Positions 1 to 9,904 of a DNA stretch of 64,000 bases are shown in pieces; position 1 is the first letter of the stretch, and each line of letters opens with the position of its first letter. This stretch comes from Acephala macrosclerotiorum (lineage: Eukaryota > Ascomycota > Leotiomycetes > Helotiales > Mollisiaceae). The notes under the pieces are model-generated. The model was not told the origin of the DNA, searched no databases, and worked only from the letters and a program-made list of their open reading frames with translations. Location: the NCBI GenBank assembly GCA_014904845.1, contig MU119229.1, positions 62,001 to 126,000 on the forward strand, written 5' to 3'. Made by a program: the position numbers and the translations under genes.

Positions 1-55
1 TGTAGAGAGGTGGTAGTGCGCCAGGGCATCTGCTGCAACAGACTGTGAGGTCACG

Positions 56-2689
56 ATGGCCTGGCCGTCGCAGTCTGGTATGGGCCTGGGCTCGAATGGG
101 GGAGGTGGTGGAGGAGGAGAAGTTTCGCAGCAGGTGAACCAGCCGCAGGGCACTGAGTATACTTTGCAAGGTACGGAATTGCTGTCTTGGAGATAATGGG
201 ATGGGACTAATGCAAGAGAAATAGGCGTTATGCGGTTCCTGCAGACCGAATGGCATAGACACGAACGAGATCGAAATGCCTGGGAGATTGAACGGCAAGA
301 GATGAAAGGCCGGATAGCGAGGCTAGAGGGCAGTACGAGGAAAAGCGATGCCAGCAATAAGAGCTTGAAAAAGTACATTAATATGCTGGAAGCGGCTTTA
401 AAAGGTCGAGATGAGCAAGTAAAGGCTTTGAAAGCTGGCAATGATGTCCAATTGAAGGAGTCAATTAAAGAGGGGAAAGCGAGGGAGAGTCTGGCTGTGA
501 AAAGGGAACGACGTAGGTGCCATTGCAAGTTGAGGCTATATTCTACTGCTAATTGATCGTTAGCTGCACACGGCAAGCCGCATAATTCGTTCTTAGACAC
601 AGAAGAGGGCGAGAGCGGGGAGAGGCCAGAAGAGGACCCTGATCGATCGAGTTTGAAAGGTTTCATGGATAAGACACAAGGGGAGCTCACATATTTGATG
701 GTTTCGCCCTCGAATCCTTTGCCACCCCGAGAAGCTCCAGTTGAGGAAATCTTGTTGCAGCCGCCTTCCTTCAACAACCCTGGACAACAACAGAGTCTTG
801 AAGAGATTTACCAGCAACAGGCACGGCAGAAGAATATGCGAGAGTCAAGTCTTTCCCGGCCTTCTCCATCTCCGAATCACCACCCACCTCCGGTTCCGTC
901 AACCCAGACAATTGCTGAGAGATTGCAGAGGGGAACTGCTGAAATGGCGGCTTCTCGCTCCCTGGCCGATCAACAGCCATTGCCAACAGCTTCGTCAAAT
1001 GAGTGGAACTCAGCGTTCCAAATCCCAGACCAAGTACCCGAGGAGCAGGTTACGAAGATCAATCACAGCTACGACGCATATGGACGGGAGATCAATGCCG
1101 AGGAATCTCAGCCAAAAGCGAAAACGGAAGCAGATGGGTGGGATTTCAATGATGCCGCAGAGTTTCCTGAACCCGAACCAAAGCCAACGCCACAAAGACC
1201 TGATACGGACCTTTTCCCAATTGCCCAGGAAACCCCAAAGTCTCCGAATCGAGGACCAAATTCTCATCGAAGGAAAGGATCTATGTCGAGACGGAAAAGT
1301 GCAGATCATGAGCTGTCACTGAACCCAACACAGAAGACCGATGGTGGAAACTTCAAAGTGAGGTTCGGCTTAAGAGGGCATCTGGATGCAGCACGGTCCG
1401 TCATTTTCACTGGAGGTGGGAGTCCTGGAGAGCCAGAGATATGCACGACAGGTGATGATGGCACTATCAAACGATGGATCTTGCCAGCTCGGTATGAGAA
1501 TGCTGGAGGGATGCACACAAGTTCGAATGATCTCGATGTTCAAAGCTATTTCACACATCGAGGCCATGCTGGAACCGTCATGTGTCTGACATCTTGGTCG
1601 CCATCGCAAAACTTCTCGAGTGGTGGACGTGCTCAAGGTGATGGATGGATTTTCTCTGGTGGTCAAGATGCAACTATCCGTGTTTGGGAACGAGGCAGGG
1701 TCGATCCAAAGGCAACTCTTGATGGGCATACCGATGCTGTCTGGACTGTCTGTGTTCTTCCTGGCACTACTGGCGCCGTATTTGGGCAAAACAATGCTTA
1801 TGGTGGACCAGACCGGATCTTGCTTGCGTCGGGAGCTGCGGACGGGACTGTAAAAGTCTGGTCTATCAGCGCACCTCCCCAACTGATGTCCCCTCAAGGT
1901 GGCAGTCGAAGAGGAGGGCGTGTTCGTGGCAACTCCATGTCATCTGGATCGGCATTCCCATCCTCGCCCCAACCGAGCATGGCTTCTAATTCTCCCTTCA
2001 ACCACACCCTCATCCACACAATCTCGAGAGCAAACAGCACCGCCTCACCGACGTGTATCACACCTCTGTCAGCTTCCGGCGATGCTTTTGTCGTCGCATA
2101 CTCGGACGCAGCAGTACTTGTTTATGATACCAGAACCGGCGAAGAGGTTGCTGCTATGGCTAGCTTGGAAACATACAACAACACCAACACGACTGGCGTG
2201 AATGCTATCGTCGCAACAACGAACGGGCTCGACGGGTCACTGAGTTTTGATTCAAGTCGCGGCTTAGCAGAAGACGAGAGTGTTGTCGGAGGAGCGACTG
2301 GAAGCAGCGGCGGCGTGGAAGGCATCATCATTTCCGGTCACGAAGATCGCTACATCCGCTTCTACGATGCCAACAGTGGTGAGTGCCCCTGCCACAATTT
2401 CGCTCCGAAATCATACTCACATTTGGTAGGTCAATGCACGTATAACATGCTTGCCCACCCAGCCGCGATCTCTGCCCTTTCTTTGTCGCCCGATGGGAGA
2501 GAACTGGTCAGCGCAGGCCATGATGCGAGTTTGAGATTTTGGAGTCTGGAGAAGAGGAGTTGTATCCAGGAGATCACCAGCCATAGGCTAATGAGAGGAG
2601 AGGGAGTCTGTTCCGTAACCTGGAGCAGAGATGGGCGATGGGTTGTGAGTGCAGGCGGAGACGGCGTCGTCAAAGTTTTCGCTCGATGA
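56..2689 (+). CDS. pro11: Striatin homologue, STRIPAK scaffold (WD40)
   Basis: Scaffold subunit of the STRIPAK phosphatase/kinase complex, which in filamentous fungi controls cell fusion and fruiting-body formation (PRO11, HAM-3, FSR1). Exons are 56-170, 225-512, 564-2378 and 2430-2689; they sum to 826 codons, giving 825 aa, close to the roughly 845 aa of known orthologues. Residues about 35-75 ([20 protein letters not shown] onward) form the caveolin-binding and coiled-coil region that marks striatins. A long Ser/Pro-rich linker follows, and from about residue 400 there are WD40 repeats ([49 protein letters not shown]). The start is the first ATG before a Gly-rich stretch. The last intron is 51 nt and open in frame, so retention would not break the protein. 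Family assignment is firm; the exact start is inferred. Confidence 0.93.
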
Positions 2690-3225
2690 ATGAATGTCTG
2701 GCGCAAGGTGGGAGGATGTTTGGGGAGGGAATATGTGTTGTGATTGTGACGAGAATACTGAATCGAATACCCACACTTCTCTTGTTGTATTCCTGGAATC
2801 TATTGGCATGGCATGGCATGGCAGGGGGTTACATTGGTCTTGCTTTGCATTCACGGGACGATATGAAGAGAGATGAAGCAAGATGAGATGAGCAGAGATG
2901 AGAAAACCCTGTAGCACCTGTAGTTTAGACCATACCATAGCGTGCCCTTTTCATTTGGCGGGAAGGTAAGAGATAATTGTACAAAATACAAAATGGATAC
3001 CATACCAGCAAATATCATGCTCTTCCTCTCAGCATCTCCGCATCTCAAGATTACAAAGTCAAACTCAACTTGGCAATGAAGACATTGGTCTTCCACGTGA
3101 TGTCCCACCTCCACATCTCCACGTCCCGCGCACCCCGCTTCCGGTGTGGATCAAGCGTTTGTCAGAGGATTTGACAACTTATTTTTACCTGCTTCCTTGT
3201 CTGTATCTGATTTTGAAGGTCCCGA
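2690..3225. other. Intergenic region with short tandem repeat
   Basis: No gene is supported between the striatin stop and the next transcription factor. Four tandem copies of TGGCA lie at about 2804-2823, and 2862-2905 is a purine-rich GATGA-type stretch. Both lie in what is probably the striatin 3' UTR. Confidence 0.6.
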
Positions 3226-5776
3226 ATGGATGTCCGAGATGTGGTCAACATGGAGACATTCCCATCACCAGATCAGAATGTCAACCCGGCTCAGAAGAAA
3301 CGACGGATACCGGCAAGAACCCACCTTTCCAGGCGGGTGATCAATCAGCTAATATTTGCTGCTAGAAAGCTTGTGCAGCTTGTCGGAATTCGAAGGTTAG
3401 ACTTCACATAGTGATAGAAGGGCAAAGGCTGATAAGATTAAAATTAAAAGTTGAGATGTGACGGCGGCAAGCCCTGCACAAGATGCAGGAACGCGAAGGT
3501 GTGGTGCGATTACATTCAGCCAACCCCAGACCCGGTTCAAGAGTATGCTACACGATTATCTCATCAACAGTAGTATTGATGCTCGGATAGAAAGCTAGCA
3601 CAAATCGAAGCACAGATGGAAGCTTTGAGAAGTAGGGCCCCGGACACGGCGACTGCTGTGGCACTTCTTGATTTGCAAGGGAGACAAGAACAGGTTCGAA
3701 ATCAGAATGGTGGACGGTCGTTGCCACCGGGGTATTCGCAGCAGTTCCAGGGGGTTGCGAGTCCTGTTTCTATGAGTGAGAGTCATGGATCGAATTCGCA
3801 GCAGTTGGGCTTCATTGATCAAGCAGTCCCAAGCCCGGGATCGTTTGGAAGAACGACGTCCTTGAAGAGGAAGCGAGGAGACTTTGTGCTAAATGTTGAC
3901 CTTGGAATCGGAGGCGACGTGATTAGCAAGGGTTTGATCAGTTATGATGATGCTGTGTTGTATTTTGGGACATTCTTCCAGGGCTGTGTAGGTGGTTTGG
4001 TGGACATTGGGGAGTTGTGGCATGAACTGATGAGAGACAGGATAAATACGTTCCCATTTTCGATTCTCGATACGACACTTTCGACAGCGTAAGACAAAGG
4101 AGTTCGATGCTGTTCGACATTATCTGTGCAGTCGGATGTCGAGCTGAGCATGGTAAGTTGTCAAAATCCGAACTGGGAGAAAGTGTCTGACTTGCATTGG
4201 AGGACCTGGGTCGGGGCAGTACCAACTCCTCAGCAACGCGACAAAGAGTCCACTATGCGACGTGATTCTCGGTGCGATTCCAAAGGCGCTAGAAACAATC
4301 CAGGCCCTGGTTGTCCATGCCTCGTACTCGGAGAAAGGTTGGCTGCTGACAAGTATGGCTGTCCGAATGTCGCTTGACCTCGACTTGCCTTCGTCCTACA
4401 CGAAGCTCTCGGATCTCGTGTTGAATAGTGAAAATCATGACAGAGAAGAGGAGGCGAGGTTGATGAGGGAAACAAGGGTATGGTTTGGCACGTTTGTATT
4501 AGAGCACATGTAAGAGTCGAAAAGCAAGATCGTAGGAGGCATGCTGATGCGGGGTAGCCTGAGCATTGACTGTGGGAAGCGGCCAGGTATTAAAGCCGTT
4601 GATGGTGTGAGAAGATGCAGAGTCCTACTTGGACATCCTAGCAGAACAGCGTTGGACTTCAGACTCTTGGCGCAGGTCGAGGTACGTTAGAATCCACCCA
4701 AACGATGGTCGCTTCTGACTTAACCTAAGCTGAATTCCATTCGAGGTATGTGTTTCCGGCCTCCAATTCTAGGATGCTCAAAGATCTAATTCTTGATATG
4801 TAGCACTTGCCCATGAAAGATTGTCGCCAGCGGTTGGAGCCACTATGGGCGACGAAGAGATGAACGAAATTGTTCAGGAAACAAGAATTGACCTCAGTGT
4901 TTGGCTCAGGTGCGCACTCGTCTCGACAACTTTGCATGGAGCGCAACACTAACTCTCTGCAGTGACTGGTCAAATCTTGTCGGTATGATCCATAGCTTTG
5001 CCAAGAGATGCGGCACACACTAATAGACGTTCTCACAGCTTCCAATGTTCAAACAAAAGAAGAGCAATCGAGCCTAATCATCAACTTGAAAGTTCAGAGA
5101 GAATGGTCCGAGATGACCATGCTGTGCAAAGGTCTGCAAGGTATGGGGATTGAGAATGTAGCGTAAGGACGACCAAAACCTTTGTTGACAGTCCAGATTG
5201 CTGAACCTACTCCAGAATTATGTCGGACCCGCAGCAGAACTTGATCCAACTAGCCAAGGCCAGTGCACAAAGACATCTCGCGACTATCATTTCGAACCCG
5301 ATACAGTATTTGGGAGCATTTCGGTACGGAATGGACTTCGTATGGGGTGAGTCGATTTTACTGTCAAATATATATGGGTGGAGAGCTGAGTGGCTTGCAA
5401 CACAGCCAAATGTGCATTCTCCGTTCTCCTCCTCCTTAAACTAGCCCGCTTGATCCCAACCTCGACCAATATGTCATCCCTTGTGTCAGACGCCAAAGTC
5501 CTTCTGTCCCATCTTTCGAAGGTCCGCGGATCTGGCAACATATACTTCCGCATACTGTGCCTCACTGTCGAAAAGTGCGAGAAGGCTCTCAATGGAGACG
5601 TGGTGCCGCAGAATCCAGAAGCAGGTGTAACGGCAATGGATGCTGAACTCGACTTCCAAACATATGTCCCGCGGGAGTTTATCCTTGAGTGGAACTTTCC
5701 TGGCCTTACATTCTGCTGGATCCCTTTCGACTTTCAAGATCTCTTTATGGATTTCGGGAATGGTTCGGGATCGTAG
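3226..5776 (+). CDS. Zn2Cys6 fungal-specific transcription factor, 13 exons
   Basis: Nuclear binuclear-zinc-cluster regulator; target unknown. Exons: 3226-3312, 3366-3395, 3451-3542, 3591-3987, 4041-4152, 4203-4509, 4558-4681, 4730-4745, 4804-4909, 4963-4982, 5039-5162, 5216-5346, 5406-5776. They sum to 639 codons, giving 638 aa. The zinc cluster appears only after splicing: KACAACRNSKLRC then DGGKPCTRCRNAKVWC, i.e. C-x2-C-x6-C-x5-C-x2-C-x6-C at about residues 32-58. A coiled coil (EKLAQIEAQMEALRSR) and the middle homology region follow (YFGTFFQGC; YVPIFDSRYDTFDSVR; ICAVGCRAEHG; GWLLTSMAVRMSLDLDLP). The first intron seems to be GC-AG, and exons 8 and 10 are only 16 and 20 nt. The product is sure as a class; small-exon borders are inferred from frame continuity. 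Confidence 0.88.
3313..3365 (+). other. Probable GC-AG intron in the zinc-cluster region
   Basis: The 53-nt interval begins GCAAGA and ends CTGCTAG, with CTAAT as branch site. Removing it joins KKRRIP to KACAACR, the expected lead into a Zn2Cys6 finger. The only nearby GT donor (about 3337) would leave an intron of 29 nt, too short for this genome. Confidence 0.7.
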
Positions 5777-5914
5777 TCTGGGAACACGCTCTCGGCGTCA
5801 CAGTGACCGTCTTGATCTAACATCCTTCCACTGTACTTAGTCGTTCATGTACACATACCCAATCCTAATTGTAATTTCCTAGCTGCACATTGCGAACATT
5901 CAAAACACCTCGTC

Positions 5915-6742
5915 CTAGTCCTCTAGCTCTCTCAAATCCCCATACAGAACCTCGCATACTCCACCAAGTGGCACATCCATCACCGCATCAGTTCCCTGAC
6001 TCCAAATCGCCTTCCAATCCTTGATATTCTTCTCCGTCCTATCTCCCCTATCCCACTTATCTCCGCGATCCCTCTTCTCTCTCAGCTTCTCTTTAATACC
6101 AACATGACTTCCACCTAATCTGCCCTTCCCATTGATTGTAGCCACATTCGCCACGTCATCAATGATTGTCTCGATGCTGCTCAGTGGCAGCGTCAAATAT
6201 CCAGTATTGTAGCTTGCCAACGCGACGTAGATATAGACCAGCAGCATTACTAGGAATGACGGGAGGGCCAATGACCACCAGCGATTCGGATAGTAGTATA
6301 TGCCAAGCGCGTGTAGGAATGGAGAGGGTAAGTATGACCAGAGGAGGTACACCAGGAAGGAGAGCGAGGAGAAGAGGTACAGCACGAAGCCATAGTATTC
6401 GTATGTAGGGACTTTTGGGGAGGCTCGAGGAACAGGTTCGAGCTCATTGTCGGAGCTATCTGGGGTTGTCGGTCTCGAGGGTCGCAGAAGAGAGGTCAAG
6501 GAGGGCGACGGAGGGAGAGGCGTCGGAGGTCGGCCGTAGAATGGTGGTGCGAAGAAGTTGTGTTGGAGAGGTGGTGGTGAGGGAGATGAGCTCGACGAGG
6601 AGTCTCCGCGGAAGTGGGACTGGAATACTGTATCGTCTTCGTCTGATGAGGAGCCCATCGTGTCGAGTGGGTTGGGGACTTTGAGGTCGATTGTGGTTAT
6701 CGAGAGAAGAGTCGCGATTTTGAAGCTACGCCTTATCGGCAC
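5915..6742 (-). CDS. gpi19: PIG-P/Gpi19, GPI-GlcNAc transferase subunit
   Basis: Subunit of the ER complex that makes GlcNAc-phosphatidylinositol, the first step of GPI-anchor synthesis. After a Ser/Pro-rich cytosolic N-terminus, two membrane helices (residues about 115-140 and 150-180) carry PIG-P signatures: YYGFVLYLFSSLSFLVYLLW, GIYYYPNRWWSLALPSFLV and YIYVALASYNTGY. A charged C-terminal region follows, ending GGVCEVLYGDLRELED. The frame is open to an ATG at 6742; a second ATG at 6658 (MGSSSDEDD) is an equally good start. The gene is intronless. It faces the AT-rich compartment, whose edge lies within 50-100 bp of its start. Confidence 0.9.
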   Translation of the reverse strand: MPIRRSFKIATLLSITTIDLKVPNPLDTMGSSSDEDDTVFQSHFRGDSSSSSSPSPPPLQHNFFAPPFYGRPPTPLPPSPSLTSLLRPSRPTTPDSSDNELEPVPRASPKVPTYEYYGFVLYLFSSLSFLVYLLWSYLPSPFLHALGIYYYPNRWWSLALPSFLVMLLVYIYVALASYNTGYLTLPLSSIETIIDDVANVATINGKGRLGGSHVGIKEKLREKRDRGDKWDRGDRTEKNIKDWKAIWSQGTDAVMDVPLGGVCEVLYGDLRELED

Positions 6743-8170
6743 CTGACTTTCGAGTAAACTTCACAAACACTATTAATAGTGGGATGTCCCTCGTACCTCG
6801 CGCCATGCCCTGCCTTTGACGACTTGAACTTTGAAATAATTTAAAACTTTTAACTATAGAGCTTTTATTCGCACCGGCTCCGCCGGCGCGAGTAGGGGCG
6901 TTCCCCTACAACCCCCCCCCCCCAACCCCCCTCTCCACCCCCCCGTCCACCCCCCCGCGTAGAGCTGGAGCTAGAGCTTGAGCTTTACGGGGAGCTTTAC
7001 GGGGAGCGCTAAATGCCAAAAGCGACACATCTTGGCGTTTCTTGGCAAAACCTTGGCGCAAAAACGTGACTTTTATTTCACGTGTTATTACGTAAACTCT
7101 ACGTGGTCTTTTTTTCCCCTAGTAGAAAACTTTTAACTATCGTTAAAGGCATAGTAGAACGTTTCTCGTACTTCGCGCCGTGCTTTGCCTTTGACGATTT
7201 GAACTTTGAAATAATATAAAACTTTTAATATATAAATTTTTTATTCGTACCGATTTCGTCGGCGCGAATAAAAACGTTTTTTCTTTACAATCTTCTACGT
7301 AAAACTAGAGTTGCTTGCTCTATGGAGAGCTTTATAGAGAGCTCTAAACTATAAAAGCGCTAAATACTAAAAGCGATACATTTTAACGTTTCTTAGTAAA
7401 ATTTTAATATAAAAACGTGATTCAAATATTACGTTTTATTACGTAAACTCTACGTAGACTTTTTTTTTTCTTAGTAAAAAACTTTTAATTATCGTTAAAA
7501 GTATTAATATTTATTTAATTATAATATTTTATTAATATATTTTTTTTTATATATTTAATTATTAAAAAATTAAAAATAATAATATATAAAATATAAAATA
7601 TTAAAATCGTTATTTTAATTTATTATTATTATATATTTATATTTATATATTAATTAAAAATTATATAATTAATTATATAATTTTAATATATAATTTTTTT
7701 TAATTTTTATTTTAATATTAATATTACGTTTAAATAGTAATACTATAATAATAATAATAAATTTTATTCAATTAAAGAGTACTACTACGAACTATATAGT
7801 CCGTGACACGTGACTAGACTGGTATCTGAGGTACCAGTGTATAGAGAAATAAAGTTTTTTATAATAATTAATAATATTTAAATATTTATATTATCGTATT
7901 TATTAATTTTAAAATTAATTATAAAATTTCGAATTTGAATATTATTTTAAATAATATAAATATTTTTATATTTTTAAAAAATTTATTAATTATTATTAAT
8001 ATAATATAATAATTATATATAATATTAAATTATATTAAAATTAAAAAATTTATATATTTTTAATAAAATAATTAAAAAAAATTTTAAATTATATTTATTA
8101 TAACGTTTATAATTATTAATTTATTCGCTTTAATTATAATTAAATAGTAATAATAAAATAAATTTCGAGG
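6743..8170. repeat. AT-rich, RIP-eroded block with a tandem duplicated unit
   Basis: From about 6779 a unit of roughly 365 bp is present twice in direct orientation: copy A about 6779-7140, copy B about 7150-7500. Matched landmarks are offset by 375 bp at the left (GAACTTTGAAATAAT at 6826 and 7201) and 351 bp at the right (CGTAAACTCT at 7091 and 7442). Copy A keeps GC-rich stretches, including a poly-C tract near 6910. Copy B differs largely by C to T and G to A changes. Beyond 7500 the sequence is almost pure A/T to about 8170, with a small less-eroded island at about 7780-7855. No coding potential is seen. Confidence 0.8.
7818..7838. repeat. Inverted repeat in the less-eroded island
   Basis: Seven-base arms ACTGGTA and TACCAGT flank a 7-nt spacer inside an otherwise A/T-only block. 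Function unknown; it may be a remnant of a mobile element. Confidence 0.5.
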
Positions 8171-8613
8171 AAATTTTAAATAGGATTTTGACAGGGATGG
8201 AATTTGGCACGGGATCTCGGTTATTTCTCCGGTCAGCATCTGGTGCTATTTTAGCCCGATTTCGCCAATCTATATTGGTGATAACGCGTTTTGGAACCAA
8301 CATTGTGCTCTCTGCTCACATTTCCCATACCCACTAGCATCGCCAGCTCAAGTTCACTCTACTTTGTACGGCTTGGATGGGTCTTCGTGTACCTAGAAGC
8401 GCGTAGCTGACTTTATGCTAGCGGTAGTCACTTTGAAGAAACCTCAATAATCTATAGTGCAAGGAATTAGAATCACGGATAATCGTCAGGTTCGCGGAAT
8501 TACCCTCCCCCAGATTACATTCTTAATAACACTTGTAGCGCCGAGATATCCCCAAAAAAGCACCGCTCGATTTTGGTCTTACATCACATGCCACGCTGGT
8601 CACTTATGCGAGA

Positions 8614-9569
8614 ATGGCCTATCCCAGGACAATACATCCAAATCAACTGCCCCAGGTAAGACAGGAGATGGACTTTCTGGACTCGTCCTTCTTCCAGTCT
8701 AAGCAGCCCAGTCAACATCTCCCGACACCAGCAGAAGTAAGAGCGGTATCCAGGGTCAAAAAATTTCGGCCGCCTCCTGTAATTATCGAGCATCTCAATC
8801 TTCTCGTCAAGTTTGGACCTCACGTTACTATTGCAGAGGCCCAGTGTCTTTGGCTCATTAGAAAGGTACTGGGCGACGAGGTTCCTGTTCCAGAAATCTA
8901 CGGCTGGCGAGTGGATGGACACGAAGTGTTCATCTACATGCAGTTAGTTCAAGGGGTGACGCTCAAAGACCGATGGGAACATCTAAGCGCGGCAGAAAAG
9001 ACAAGCGTTTGTGGGCAGTTGTGTAGAATGATCACCTCTCTGCGTCAAGTCAAGCAAGAGCCATCGGACCAATTTATCGGTATGTTACATGTTATATCAA
9101 AAAAGAAATATACTTGTGATATATTCTGACTTGAGTCACAGGATCCGTCAACCGTCAAACTCTGCAGGATAAAGTTTTTGAGGATATGCCGGCAGATGGT
9201 CCCTTTTCTGGAATTAAAGCTTTCAATGATTGGTTTTCCTGTCTCCCGCAACGATTTTTGCCCGACTCCCAGAAGTTCCAGGATCCTTTGAGGCCGCTGC
9301 TACCGGATGATGGGGCAATCACCTTCACGCATGCAGACCTTCACCAAGAGAACATTTTAATTTCTCAATACGGTCCCCCTCAAATTCTGGCAATTGTTGA
9401 TTGGGGCCAGTCGGGTTGGTATCCAGACTATTGGGAATACTGCAAAGCTGCATATACTTGTATGTATTCGGGAGAGTGGCGTATGCAGTGGATTCCAATG
9501 TTTCTGGCTCCAAGGGTCGATGAACATGAGGCATTCTCGGAGTATATCATGGCAATCGGCGCGCTATGA
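8614..9569 (+). CDS. APH-family aminoglycoside/choline kinase-like protein
   Basis: Phosphotransferase of the protein-kinase-like APH family; fungal members are abundant and their substrates mostly unknown. Exons 8614-9079 and 9142-9569 give 297 aa. The ATP-lobe segment VKFGPHVTIAEAQCLWLIRK is followed by VPVPEIYGWRVDGHEVFIYM and the hinge LVQGVTLKDRW. The catalytic loop is HADLHQENIL (H-x-D-x4-N) at about residues 217-226, and the metal-binding loop is IVDWGQSGWYPDYWEYCKA. The 62-nt intron has GTATGT and CACAG ends and restores the frame. It sits as an island between two RIP-eroded blocks yet shows no stop or frameshift, so it is probably functional. The C-terminus is slightly short for the family. 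Confidence 0.85.
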
Positions 9570-9904
9570 ATGCGTGATCCGATTTTTTGTGTTTGGGTAC
9601 CTTAACTGTATAGTCATCTTATTGTCTATCCATTCAGACTTGAAACTCTCCTGACCTGGCACGGGACCTGTTCCTTCTCCCCAACGCTAATTTCGACTTC
9701 GCATGTTAGATACACACCTTCGGACCTTCCCTCTCCACTACCTTGTGCATTAAATCGTCAACCATAATTTCCCGGTAAGTTCAAGCTCCTGATTCTTAGA
9801 TCAATTACTTATCAAACAACTCCTGGTAGCGAGGGAGAGGAATTCCTGTGGAGCCTCCCCCAGCTGATTTCGTGAATTGAACCCTTCCACTCTCTGTTCC
9901 AGCG
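9570..9904. other. Intergenic flank before the large AT-rich block
   Basis: Normal-composition sequence with no supported gene. The abrupt change to A/T sequence is at about 9905. Confidence 0.6.
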
